From: Paulownia fortunei
Lineage: Eukaryota > Streptophyta > Magnoliopsida > Lamiales > Paulowniaceae
Length of the DNA: 64,000 nucleotides
NCBI GenBank assembly: GCA_019321725.1
Contig: CM033108.1
Span: 5,712,001 to 5,776,000 of the forward strand
Direction: 5' to 3'
Shown here piece by piece: positions 42,110 through 55,000 of this stretch. The first letter of the stretch is position 1. Each line of letters opens with the position of its first letter. The translations under genes were made by a program, and so were the position numbers. The notes beneath the pieces were generated by a model. That model did no database searches, was not told the DNA's origin, and saw only the letters and a program-made list of their open reading frames with translations.

Positions 42110-43510
42110 TTGAGGTTTTTTTGGATTGTCCATTCTAGAATATAGAATAGAACAAAAAGAGTAGCGAGAGGGTGGGGTGACCTGGGTTTGTAGTGCAAAA
42201 AGTTTAATAACAATATTAGTGTTTTTCACATTCTATATCATGAATGCATAACACATGAGAGAATAGTGAGAGTGTGGGGTGGTATAAAGTTTGTCGTGTG
42301 AAAATTCAATATCAATAATTAGCATTTTTTCGATTGTACATTTTTTAATACAGAACAAAAAGAGAGAGAGTAGTGAAAGAATGGGTGTGGCCAAAGGTTT
42401 GTAGTGCAAAAATTTCAATAGTAGTAATTAATGTTTTTTTGGATTGTATGTGTTGAAATATAGAACATAAAAGAAAGAGTAACGAAATGGTAAAAGTGGC
42501 CAAGGGTTTATTGTAAAAAAATTCAATAGCAATAATTAGGATTTTTTGGATTGTACATATTGATATATAGAATACAAGAGAGAAAGTAGCAGAAGGGTAA
42601 GAGTGACCTAAGGTTTGTGATGTGAAAATTTAAGTAGCGGTGACTAGGGTTTTTTATATTATAAATCTTCAAATATAGAACTCAAGAGAGATAGTAGTGA
42701 TAGGGTAGGGGTTGACAAGGGTTTGTAGTGCAAAAAATTCAATCGCAAGAAATATGGTTTTAGGATTGTACATCACGGTGTATATAACACAAGAGAGAGA
42801 GAGTAGCGTGAGTGTCTGTTGGTTTAGGGTTTGTAGTGCAAAAATTTTAATACCAATAATTAGGCTTTTTCATATTCTATATCATGAAATAGAAAATACA
42901 TGAGAGAATGGTGAGAGTGTGGGGGTGGTTTTGAGTTTGTGGTTTAAAAAGTTCATCAATAACTAGAGTATTTTGGATTGTATATATTTGAATATAGAAT
43001 AAAAGAGAGAGAGTAGCGAGAGGGTTGGGGGTGACCAATGGTTTGTAGCGCGATAATTTAAATAGTAATAATTAGGAGTTTTTAAATTGTATATATTAAA
43101 ATACAAAACACTAAAGAGAGAGTTGCAATGTGAAAATTTCAATTGGAATGAATAGGATTTTTGGGATTATACATTTGGTAATGTAGAACATAAGATAGAT
43201 AGTAGCGATGATGAGAGTGACAAAGGGTTTCCTGTCAAAAATTTCAATAGCAGTAATTAGAGTTTTTTAGATTGTACATTTTAAAATATTCAACACAAGA
43301 GAGAAAGTAGTTGGAGGGTAGGAGTGACCTAAGATATGTTATGTGAAAATTTAAATTACAATAAATAAGATTTTTTAAATTGTACATGTTAAAATATAGA
43401 ACACATGAGAGAGAGTGACGAGAGGATGAGAGTGACCAAGAGTTTGTTGTTGAAATTTTCAATAATAATAATTAGTATTTTTTGGATTGTCTTGAAATAT
43501 AAAACACAAG
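42110..43510. repeat. Second minisatellite array, about 13-14 units of roughly 104 bp
   Basis: Units contain variants of TTTTTTGGATTGTACAT, AATATAGAACACAAGAGAGA, GTAGCGAGAGGGT, AAGGGTTTGTAGTGCAAAA and TTCAATAGCAATAATTAG. I located 14 registers between 42126 and 43482. The unit is unrelated to the array at 38106-39900. No LTR or gag borders it. Confidence 0.93.
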
Positions 43511-44074
43511 AGATGAATTTTACCTAAAGGACTATTAATAATTTCAAAAGATTAGTGATTTTTTTTTTAAAATTAAGTTAATGTAGTTTTTGTAATTTAC
43601 TTTTAGCTATTTCTGACATACATATACTTTCTTTAAAACTACCATCACCAGAAACCCTATTGCCGGTCAAAATATAAAGAGCTGCATGAAATTCACACAA
43701 TGCACAAAGGTCATTGAACCCACTGTTACATAACCCTTATGGCAACTAGTATGATATAATATTTATCGACGGACATATCAATAAATATGCAAATAATGAG
43801 GAATGGAACAAGCTTACATTCTTTTACGGAAACATGTATCAATATCAAAGCTTATCATCTTCTTCTATCAAAGCATGTATCAATATCAATGTCTTTCTTT
43901 TGCCGAAGCATGTCTGCTTCAACCTACCACTAATACTACAAGCAACATAAATTACATTTATCACTACAATTTATTCCACTCTCGTTGATACAAGGACATA
44001 GATGCTACGAATAGGCCTCCACCTTGCAGTTTCCACCAACTTCAACGAGCCTAGCAGCACTTCTGGACCTTATA
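43511..44074 (-). other. Presumed 3' UTR of Di19 and spacer
   Basis: It lies just downstream of the Di19 stop codon on the minus strand. No other gene was seen. Confidence 0.45.
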
Positions 44075-47000
44075 TTATGAATTATCGTCAAGTATAGTAG
44101 ACAACAGCAATCCTTGAACAAAGTCGCATCTCTTCGCCTTCTCCTCCTGATCTTTGATTGACATGGGAGGTTGTTGGACTTTCCTGCAAACGAGAATCCA
44201 GAACAGGGATTAACAGCCAGATAAACCTGTAAGAGGGCTTTAAGACCAAATAAAACGAAGATTGGAAGCTTGCGAGCACTATAACCAATTCATAAAATCC
44301 TAAAATTTTACATGGAATATATGTTTATCAGATATCTAAACAGAATTACCTTTCTCAATATCGCATGATATCAACATCAAGTGAATGAAGGAATTTTTAA
44401 TGGCCATTTAATTGGTTTCTTTCTAGAATATGATGATTCCAATAGGACAAAAACAGATTCTATTTTCTATTTCACTAAAGTATATAGACAAAAGGCCATA
44501 ATAGACACTTAAACAATAAATAACTTCCTTTAAAATATAGGACAAAGAAAAATAGAATGCTAGACATCCTCTAGGGGGATAAAGGGAGTATATAATTAAT
44601 CTAAAAGATATTAGGTCTCTGAATGGAGCACCATGACCATTATTGCTAATTTCGATGTCAGGAATCAGAGTTCAAACCCAATTCATCCTTCTGATAACAC
44701 TCTAATTTATTAGAAAGGACAAGGTTTAGAAATTATCTAGAAAAAAAATAGAAAAAGTAAAGAAAACCTATTGCCTTGTCGAATCTGGACTTCTCATTTC
44801 CACACTTCACCTCTGACATAAATAGGATGAGATTTTCCTCAGAATCGATTTCGTACTTCAACCACACCCAAATGTAGTACTCATTCATTGATTTTTCCAA
44901 AAAATAGAATTAGAGACACACCATTTCCAACCCTAGTGTACTCTCATGAATGACGATGATCAACACAACCAAAGATAGATGTATGGTGTATACCATTAGA
45001 TTGAGCAATTTTGTTAGAGACACCACCAAAAAGGGCCTATTCAGTCAGACCCATGTGTCACCTTCCTCTCTCTCTCACTTCTGCCTCCACCCATATCATA
45101 ATTATGGGGCTAACTTGACTTAGCACAAAATGTTAAATGAAAGTATATAAATTTTGTGTACTTCTATACTATTGGTCTTCACATATCTACCCGCTTTCTC
45201 TTCTTTTTTTCCTTTTTCCCCTTATGCCATCCACAGCCAGTTTTGACATCGCGGACAATACTTCGTCACCCACAGGATAAGGAGCCATCAATTCACTATT
45301 TCACTGTAACAGCTGCATAAACTTGACTCACCACTTAATTATACTACAAAAGAAGCTGTGGCAGTTTTCCATGGCTTGATGTTAATGTCATGCTAACAGG
45401 TAACTACTTCATTTAAAGAGCAAAGTCTTTCGACTTTCTGGATTCATACACAATAGAGGGTGCTTGCTTTAGGTTGATTCGATCCCTAGCTCTGACTCTT
45501 TCACCAGTAAGGATCTAAGCTTCTTGGAATTATGTGATCTAGGATAATCATATAGCACGGAGCAGGCAAAAACAAAACTGATTGAATGTATCCGAACTGA
45601 CCCCAAATATATACTCCGTCCTTCCCTCCCGCTCCCTAAATTTTCTTCCCAAGTAGCTAGGCTCAATCATCATCGACACCATCCGGACGTCAACAACCAA
45701 TCATAATGCCATCAACTGTACTTTCTCAGAACATCAAATAACACATGAACAGGGGGCATATCTTAAACTAAAGACAATCGCAAGCTTATTTTGGGTGAAC
45801 CACCAATCATGTAAACTGATTGTACAACAAATGAGTAGTGAAAAATACCAGGAAAATCACCAAAATTCATTCATCAAATGTCTATTGCAGGAACTTAAAG
45901 AGTTTTTCAGCTTGACTTACAAGTTGAATCACAATTCTAATCCAATTTGAGCTGGATTAGATGCAGTCTGATCTAGTTTCTGAAGTTTCCACAAAGCCAA
46001 AAGAACCAAAAGGAAGAGAGTTGAGGATAGCCTACTGCTTCAAGGAGGAAAACAAATTTTTCTCACAGCCCTAATTTATCATATTGGCTGGCTTAGTAAG
46101 TAGTTTATAAACATTACTTGGTCACAAAATTTGAATTTTGAAGAACCAGCAAAAACTATAAAGCATAAATGGCATCGATATAGAAGAGGATCAAAAGATC
46201 TAGACAAAACTAAATACATAAACAATTATATTTGAATTGTAAGAATGGTAATGGAACTGCTCATTTTCCAGGAATCTTGCAGTAACATAAAATGCACACC
46301 CTACTTTCACTAACGAAGTGAGAAAAAATCTAATGCTTAATGGACGGTGTCTTCAAGGCTATTCATGTACTTCAGCTGTTCACAGAAGTAAAGTTATTTT
46401 AGCCACGCACCATGGTGAGGCAATCAGCTATTGGTCAAACCATGATAGTGTTACAGTAGTGCCCGACGAGCCAATTGATCTGATCGTTCTTATACTCTTG
46501 TGAATCATTCTTATTTATATTAATATCAATTAAATGACAATTTTTATCTTAAATTCATTATAAGAATTAGATAAAGTCCTTAGATCACACACAGCTATGG
46601 GGCGTGGTCGCGCATATGATGGCGATCGTGGAATATGCCTCTAAGGTTGTGGTCTTAAAACGTTCCAAGTCAAGGATCACTGAGATGAGATATCATTGAT
46701 CCCGTTGATACTTGCGCATATGATACAGGCTCGAAAGGAGGATGCCTCGTTCCATGGGCATTGGTGTGGAGACACTAGTGCATGTATGCGGATGCTTGGT
46801 GGGGAACAAGTATACTGAACTACCTTAACTGAAAATTCCCAATTGGAAATATTCTATTGTCAAATGGGAATTTCCTCGTTACGATAGTGCAAGAATTAGT
46901 CCTTGAACTTGAGGCATCATGGTAACCTTGTGCATGACATGTTGCACTTTGATGTATTTTTCGATTGCATGACAATCACAAGGGGTTTACATTGGGTGTA

Positions 47001-50000
47001 GCATTTTCATGTATGGAGATTAATAAGTGGCCAACAAATGATTCGTCACCTATCTAGATGAATAGGTGAATCTCCTATGTGTTCAGTGGCCAACAAATGA
47101 TCCGTCACCTATCTAGATGAATAGGTGAATCTTCTATGTGTTCCACTGTACTTGACTCTAAAATCCTTGACCAAGGTTGGATGAAAATTAGACGTGGGGT
47201 TTTCTAATTGTTCATCATCGAGCCAAGCTAATAGGAATGGAAACATAGTTATTGAGCTAATAGAGTTTCGACTAATCATCCATGCCCTAGGCTCAATTAG
47301 GAGATTAGATGACGGAATGACTGTACTTGCATAATATTCGTAATTGGAATAGGTTCGCATATTCACCTAAGACTAGGAGTCATGATGCATTGGTAGGTGC
47401 TTCCCATGACTTGTGGGTTCTTGGAATTAATGGGTTAATTCCAAGAGAATTAATTAATTGAATTAATTAATCGAAACAATTAATTATTCAAATAAGTCAC
47501 AAGAGTTGTGAGCCAATGACTAGTTTAGAGTGAACCTAAAGGGTCACACACAAAATTTGGACAAATCATTTTCTAGCCTAGAAATTAATCCAAGTGTTGG
47601 ATTAAATTAATGTGATTAATTAACGGATCTTAAATTAATTCAAATGTGGAATTAATTTAATTAATTAATTGGATTAATTGATTGGACCTAATTGGATTAA
47701 GGAGCCCAATTGGAACATTTAATTAATTGATTAGATCAATTAATTAAAATGGACCTAATTAATTAGATGAATTAATTAATTGATTTGATCAATTAAACTA
47801 GGGCCTAATTGACTAATTAGGCCTAGACCCATTAGGTGTGTGCTTGTAAAAAGCCTATTAGGAAATTAGATTGGGAATCCAATTCCTAGAGGAAGTTGAA
47901 TTGAAAATTCAATTTTTAAGAGGTAATAAGGAAAAAGGAAAATCCTTATGAGATAAGAAAACTTACTAAAAGAAAGGGATACTAAAAGAGTTAGAGATAA
48001 GAAAGGAAAAAGAGTCCTACATGGAAAGGACTTGTGGTAGCCTTTATTTGACGTTTTTATGGGGCTTTTATTGTAGATTTTTTGTAGGAAAAAACATGGA
48101 AAACAGCCCCTCTCCCTTGAAGAAAAATAGTTTTCTTTATCTCCAAAAATTCGGCCCCCTTTCCCTTTCAATCTCCAAAAGTTTGTCAACCTTTTACCTA
48201 GTTTAATTCTTGATTCAATTGTTGAATTAAGAATTAAATTAAACACCTAAAACACTAATTTTTAGTGTATTCTTGTTCCAAACAAAATCGTTCTGCGATA
48301 AAATTATCGAATTGAAAATTACTAGCATAGAATTCGATTGCGAGTGGGTATCCAAGGTGTAAATACCGTTAGAGGGATAACATTTGGGATCCTAGAAGCA
48401 AATCAGTTTTCAATCAAAGGGGTTTGAATTGAAGAACTTGGAGATACATTCATGCTGGGATAACGATTTGGATCGTTTCAATCCCTATATCAGCCGGAGT
48501 GCAAATCAAGGTAAGGGTTTCTGAAACTTTCTTACTTTAAGTATCAGAAAATGCACAACTGAGTAATCGTGAAAGGGTTCTGGGATTCGTTTTAATTACA
48601 TGTGATGTAATGTATATTTATATTTTTTAAAAAATTCAATTCCGCCGCGTATACGTTTCCTGGGATCGTGCGAACCCAATAGATAGGCCATTCCTTTTTC
48701 ATCTAAAGATGTATTAAGCTAACACATTAACCACATACAATGAAAATGCTTCAGAAGAAGCATCTGGAATTTTAGTTGACAAATAATTCTACCCTTTTAT
48801 AATAGAATTACATCAGTACCAGACTTCCATGTGGCAAATTTTAGAGTTGGATTGTTGCACGAATAACTGGATGCTGACACGTGATAGAGCAATACAACCA
48901 GAATGAAAGATGAGATAAGCATGGTATTACCTTTCTGAAATGCTATTAGTTGTGCTTTTCTTGACTAACTCAGCTGAAGAGTGTGACGGAACACCTTCAT
49001 AATCTTCAACCATTGGCAAAATAAACGATGACAACAGTGGGTCTGGGGCTGCGTTGCTTGTAGAAACTACGTAAGATGACCCTCCAAAAAGAGACCGTAA
49101 ATTCCCTTCTTTCAGTTCCCTCCTCAACAAAGAAAGTGTTGAATGTGAACCAGCTTTTCGGGATTTCCTCTTGCGCTGCATGTAATATCTAGTCAAGGAA
49201 CTCACGGTACATGGTAAGTTCTTATAGCATAGGATATGCAATCGTAGACATGGCAGGATGAACATTTCTAAGGGAAAAAAAACAGTTGATTTTTTAGTTG
49301 CTCTGCTCAGAGTTACTTTCAAGAACCATAAAAAAACTTGGCATTTAATAGACATTTTTTCCAATATCTTTGTTACAGGCTGCTGGTTCATGTACAGGAC
49401 AATATAAATACTAAGTTCAAATAAAACGACATTTGAAAAATCAAATTTCAGGAAAACAAAAATAAAATAAAATGAAATGACCCAATAACTGCAAAAAGGA
49501 ATTCGAGGGAAGTAAAAAATAGCAGAGAATGCATACTAAGAGAAAAAGGATATCTTAAAGATATTCCCGTGTTGCAAGGTTATATGTGCTACCATGTCAA
49601 CACCCACCCTCATCGCACAAACCGGACAAACCTGAAATTGATAATGCCTACGTTAATATCTATTCAAACAGTAAGATCCAAACAATTATCACATAATATG
49701 TCCCAAACAAAGAATCATTTTTTCCTCGATAAAAGCAGAAAGATAAATACTCCATAAATTATTGGTATATTTTCTCAACATTCAGGAGCAAACAAAGTCT
49801 GACAGAGTTACTAAACTTGGAATTAAGTCAGCTCCCTCCCTTTACCCACTCAAAGATAACAGGAAGAAGAAAAGTTTACCCTTTAACACATGTACAATTA
49901 TCATCTTTGTAAATCATGTAACAAGTAAAATCAATCGTTTTTCAAATTTTATTGAGTTTTATAAGAGTGATCAATGAAAATCTAGTGAGTTAATTCTCAG

Positions 50001-50819
50001 CTTTCCACATTAAATGATGTAATAAGACAAACGTCTTTAACGGTTACTGCTTTAAGATATTTCATTATTATTTGTATGATAATCAGTGAGGACAAATGTA
50101 AACTTTACCCCATTATTGGCCTCTACAGGATGCTCATCATCGATGTGGCAACAGAGTCCCACAATATCAAAATATTCCGAACAGAAAGGGCAAGGATACT
50201 CCTCCCGTATATCATCATCCATGTCAATTTCCTCAAACCCCATCAACATTTCTGCTTCAAAGCCATCCCATTTCATTCCTACAAGAAAATCCACATGCAG
50301 AAAACATAACAAAATGCAAAGTTAAACATGCATACTTGTTTAGTTGTAAATCTAACGAACCCCAAATAAAAGTTCAACCTTTAAGGTTGACGATTTTCAA
50401 TACATTCATTTACCTGTAAACTTTAACAAGCCCCAGTACATATTCAATCTTTTAAGTAAATGAGCAATGTCCACATACACATATACATTAAACCTAACAT
50501 GAATTTACTTTCAAAAACCCATTAGCCGAACATAAAATTCAATCTTCCAGAAAATTTGCATTGATTTGTGAATTTAACAAACTCTGGATAAAAAATTCAA
50601 ACTTAAAAATAAAAACACGGCACGTACACAAGCTGGTAAAAAATGAAATCTTTGATGCAAAAACTACAAAAAATCAACAATTAAAAAGAAGCCCAGATGA
50701 AAATTACACATTAAAAAGCTAAAAATATGACGAGGGCGTTTACCAGATCGCGATTGAAGAGCTGACTGATAACGCTTGGAGGCAGAAGAAAGACGAGCAG
50801 CCCAAGAATTAGCATCCAT
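44075..50819 (-). CDS. DI19: DEHYDRATION-INDUCED 19 (Di19) zinc-finger protein (5 exons, 227 aa)
   Basis: Di19 proteins are plant nuclear C2H2-type proteins linked to drought, salt and ABA responses; some act as transcription activators. Exons on the minus strand: 50819-50744, 50278-50109, 49631-49554, 49181-48931, 44183-44075. The start MDANSWAARL is the family's usual one. Zinc finger 1 uses C55, C58, H70 and H75, and finger 2 uses C84, C87, H98 and H103. A basic nuclear signal (RKRKSRK) follows at about 111-117, then a Ser/Leu-rich region. The C-terminal block FVQGLLLSTILDDNS is the family signature and lies on the last exon, 4.7 kb away. Intron 3 is AT-AC (see 49182-49553); the others are GT-AG. 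Exon lengths sum to 228 codons with no stop. It looks intact. Confidence 0.94.
46449..48681. mobile_element. Solo LTR (2233 bp) in the last intron of Di19, 5-bp target duplication
   Basis: The segment starts TGTTACAGTAGTGCCCGACG and ends CGTGCGAACCCAATA. GATAG occurs directly on both sides (46444-46448 and 48682-48686). The start and end resemble long LTRs of plant Copia elements (an end of the CGAACCCAACA type, here with CA changed to TA). No primer site, gag or pol is present, so it appears to be a solo LTR left by recombination. Confidence 0.78.
47027..47144. repeat. 59-bp tandem repeat (2 copies) inside the solo LTR
   Basis: GTGGCCAACAAATGAT through CTATGTGTTC occurs at 47027 and again at 47086 with very few changes. 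Confidence 0.93.
49182..49553 (-). other. U12-type AT-AC intron (Di19 intron 3)
   Basis: Exon 3 ends GGGAATATCTTTAAG and the intron starts ATATCCTTTTT (49553 downward), the U12 AT-AC donor consensus. Near its end it has TTCCTTGAC (49200-49192), the U12 branch-site consensus, 10 nt before the AC acceptor at 49183-49182. Joining these gives ...NIFK|MQRKRKSRK, as in other Di19 proteins. A forced GT-AG join (GTATGC donor to the CTAG acceptor) creates an immediate stop. Confidence 0.9.
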
Positions 50820-52040
50820 GGCTTCCTTTTTTTTCAACTTCAAATTCAAACAGAAAATGGTTAGGAAATCTGAGCTCTTTTTTCTTGATAAGAGCTGGTT
50901 AAACTAATGAAGGGTGTGCTTGATTTGTGAAAATTTTGGCACAGTTTTCCTTTTTCGTGATTTTTTTTGTGGAGTGAATGAGGTTATGGTGATGATGAGA
51001 AAAAAGAAAAGACAGAAACGGAAGAGGGTTGGCCTTAGCAGGGTGAAATGAAAATCCACCGAAGGGTACTCCACACACTCTTTTTATATTTTTTGTTTTT
51101 TGGGAGTTTGGTTTGCTGACAGCCTAACGTGCGTGTTATGTGACAGTCCCAAATTTTTGATGAGATTTTGAGCATAATTTTGACTTCTTCTTTTGTTTTC
51201 GTTAAAAAAACAAATATATATTTTTTAAAGATCAACATTTTATATATTATGCCCTTCCTTATTTTTTTATTATAATTTTATATTATATATCACATATACA
51301 TACTATAGCATGTCATGTGTATATAATTATTTTAAATAAATATTTAAGAAAATATATATGTAATATGCAATACAAAATTTATTTAAAATAAAGTTTTTAA
51401 ATTTGAACAAAATTTTCAAATAAAGCTATTTGATCGGTAATATTAAATGACAACATATTATTTTATTAAATAGATGATAACTCACTCTTGTGGATAAATA
51501 CTGTAATATTATAATTTTTTTTTAATTTTTATTTAAAAATTTGTAATAACTAATAAGTCAAAACAATAAAATAAAAATTTGAAGAGAGAAAATATTACAC
51601 TATTACCTATTCCTTGAGGATGGCAAAAATTAGCAATGCCAATAAAATAATTCACCTGTACCTTCAAGCAGTTGTACTAAGAAGTCCAGCGCCTCAACGG
51701 GCCCCACTTTCCAGTATTCCTACACCTAAAATGGGCCCATCTGAACCCGGCTCCATTTTCATTCATTTATTGTCTAATTTCTGCCTCTTGAAAATCACTA
51801 CCGTAATCCAGCCCGCATTTCGGCCCGAAACTTTTACCCGACTCCGATCGAGCATCGGTTCGACCCGTTTGTCCGCGGGCTCTCCCAGTCAGCCATTGAA
51901 TCCCCTCCTCATTCTTAGATCTGTTTAGAATTCAGAAGCAGTTTCTTTATTTGATTCTTTTGTTTTTGTTTTTTTTTTCTTTTTTTTTGTTTTTATGTGT
52001 TGGGGAATTTTGAGAAAATTTTCTCCATTTTTTTGGATTA
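50820..52040. promoter_or_regulatory. Divergent intergenic region of Di19 and SYP4 syntaxin
   Basis: The two start codons are 1.2 kb apart and point away from each other. The middle is AT-rich. The SYP4-proximal 400 bp are more GC-rich, with long T-rich stretches just before the SYP4 ATG. I saw no convincing TATA box. The open frame at 51614-51928 is not a recognisable protein. Confidence 0.5.
51731..51740. promoter_or_regulatory. Site II-like TGGGCC element
   Basis: ATGGGCCCAT, a palindrome with the TGGGCC core bound by TCP factors in many plant housekeeping promoters, lies 300 bp upstream of the SYP4 ATG. Another GGGCCCC lies about 30 bp further upstream. Confidence 0.45.
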
Positions 52041-55000
52041 ATGGCGACGAGGAATAGGACGATTTTGTACAGAAAGTATAGGGATGCATTGAAGAGTGTC
52101 AGGATACCGGCGGGGTCGTCGCCGTCCGGCTCCGGAGGTGGAGGCGGAGGTCCGGTGATCGAGCTATCGACGACGTCGTTTCTTAACCCTAATCGATCTT
52201 ACGCACCTTTAAGCACTGAAGATCCGGGAACTTCAAGGTAAGCAATAGGCAATTTAAATATTTTAGTATGTTTTGGTAGTGAAACTTTTGAATTTAGTAT
52301 TTGAATTTTTGTTTTTGGCTTTCTAGTTTGCGAATTCTGTCCCGATTTTGTCTTTGAGATGATTTAGAATGTAACCAGGGGTGAAGTCAATGGAATGTTT
52401 GAGATTGATTTGGTAGTATTTGAGGGGTTCTGAATTGGGATCATGGTAGCAGCAAATTTTAGATTAGAGCCTGGATTTTAGTGGATCGTTTAGTTAATTT
52501 GCTGGCTCAATTTAGCTGATGAAATACGATCCATAAAAATGAGCATCAGCTTAGCAAACACCTTAGTTATATAAATGAAGTTAGTAATAGATGCCTTTTC
52601 TTTGATGGCTGATTTTAGTTGGGGATGATTAAAGCTTGTCAACTGCATTGCTCAAGTAAAGATAAAATGAAGAACTAAATGCGTGCTAAGTTTTGTGATT
52701 GTGTAGTTTTGCTGTCTTTCTTGTGTGTGTCTCTGCAAATGTTTAGGCATGATGTTCTTCCCAACTTATTTGCGATTTGGTTAAAATTAAGCCGAAAACT
52801 TGGAGGCCCTAACACATTCTGTTTCCCATTTCTTACGATTCAATAGTCGTTTACCGTATTATATGGCATATCAGACATTTTCTTCCTCACTCACATCTAA
52901 AGCATGACTGGGAGTTCATAAAAGAATGTGATGAGTTGTTGTTACAGTAGCTGTACTGTACGAATGAAAAATTTGCTAGAAATTGATAACTGAAAACCTG
53001 AACCCTAGCAAAACCTTGGAAGCTTGTAGCTTGTAATATATGTATATATATATATATATGTAAAAGAAATGAAGAATATGAAAAGATAGTAGATGAAGAA
53101 TATGGTATATCATGTGAGCGTGTCTGTCTGAGTGCGTGAAGGTTTATTGCTGAAACGGAAGTCTGACTTTGTTTTTCTGCTCTAGAAACCTGCGAGTCTT
53201 CTTTTCCCAATTATACTGAGTGTATCGTTTTCTTGCTGGTTAAATGAGGGAAGTTGATAATTGATATCCTAACTATTGTTTATAAAGATACTAATTTACA
53301 AATCAAATTCTTGTCCTGTTGGAGAGCTTTAGTATCTCGTGTCTTCTTTTCTATTTTCACCTTTATCTTAGTAGTGAGTAAGTCAACTTCATGGCAGTAG
53401 GTGTCAGATTTGTTAGCCTTGTTTTTTATTTTCTTCCCCTGGATTTTGGCCAGGCTAAGGTTGTCTGTTGGCTTTGTTGATACGTTGATGCTAGTAATTT
53501 GAAGAATCTAGGACTAGACTCCATAAGTAGCTCGATTTCAGTTTAATATTGCCCAAAGAGTGATAGCAATTGCCTGATTCTTAATGCTGAGTGATAAAAA
53601 TGACCTCTTGCTTCATGGCATGGCCTGTGAGCATGTTGACTTACTCATCTTGTTCTGGCATTTGATTGTCCTAACATTGCCTTCCACATCATTTACATCA
53701 TCTTCTGCTCCCCCTTCCCTCAATTGATATATAAGTGCTTGTATGGTTGTGAAAATTTATTATACAGGGTTGTACCAGAAGTCTGAATGTTAGGTTAATT
53801 TAATTGTATTGTCAATGTAAGGCACACAAAAGGAGCATGTGTGCCTCTTAAATTGTTAGGCCAGTTCCTCCGGCTAGACTACTAATTGGATTGTTCAATC
53901 TGATGATACAAAATGCCTGGGAGATAAAGTGGTCAAATACCATTAAAAACCTGATGATTCAGGTACTTGTAATTAAAGTCTTTGTTCCTTCAATGGTATA
54001 GGAGGAAACATATAACTGCAATACAAACAGAAAAAAAATAAAAAAATTAATGGTTTTGAAGAGGAATAGGCGTTTAAGGTTTAGGAAGACCTGACAGAGC
54101 TCAATGCCACATATGTTATTGAGTATCAGGAATAGCTGCTGGTACAGCCTAATATTGACTTTTTATGTGATTTCAAGACACTAATGCAGCTCTAATGAGT
54201 TGAAATACCTAAAGCCTGATTACTTAACTGCTAGGTGCATAAAATTCGCTTGTTCCAAAAGCAGAAAAAACCTACTGCAACATTTTCTATTTATAGCTTA
54301 TTATTTATTCAGAAACAAAATGAAGAGCTAAGAGCTTAGCTGGGCCTCCTAGCCTTTACTTCATCATTCACCAGTGAACGAAGCTTTATTTTCATCCATC
54401 AGCTCTCTGACCTCCTCTACTTGGTCTTCTGCCTGCACATTGTTATAAAAGTAGCTTTTGCTTTTCTTAGTATTGTTTTTTGTAGAATTATCTATTACAC
54501 TCTGGTAACATTAACCGGATACAGGATAGTGTCCATAGTCATGGTTGTTTTGATCAGTTTGGACCAATTCTTTGGAGAAAGTTGTGCAGTTGATCTGATT
54601 CATCTTTCATTTCGTTTTCTTTTCTGAGATATGCCAATGCTTCTTTAATCCGGCAACAAGGGTCTTACCCATGTAAATGGAAGATTTGTAGCTTGGTATA
54701 TTTCTAAAGCCTCAGAAAAATCATCTCATCAAATTCCCAAGCAAAACAATGTGTTATCTGACACAGATACATATTTGGAGTTGCAGTTTACAAAATTACT
54801 TTCTGCAACCTGTCTTTTCCTGTCTTTTTCATATCCCGACTTTTTTTCTTTGTGTTTGACTTTTTGATTTTCCTATCGTATAATTGCTATAGTAGTCAGG
54901 CTTCATACTCTCTTGTCACAGAGTGAAAGATGTCAACTTTTCTCCTGAACTCTTGTTCTCCTGCCATTTCAAATGGATGCCTGGAAGATCCTAAAATTTG

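Noticed and set aside
47866..48246. 126-codon minus-strand open frame in the Di19 intron
   Set aside because: It lies entirely within the solo LTR and has no retroelement protein motifs.
48927..49391. Longer 5' extension of Di19 exon 4 as an independent 154-aa gene
   Set aside because: Only the part from 49181 downward matches Di19. The upstream part is the U12 intron read through.
51614..51928. 104-codon open frame upstream of SYP4, possible uORF or small gene
   Set aside because: No family features. It lies in the divergent promoter region and no transcript start can be placed upstream of it.
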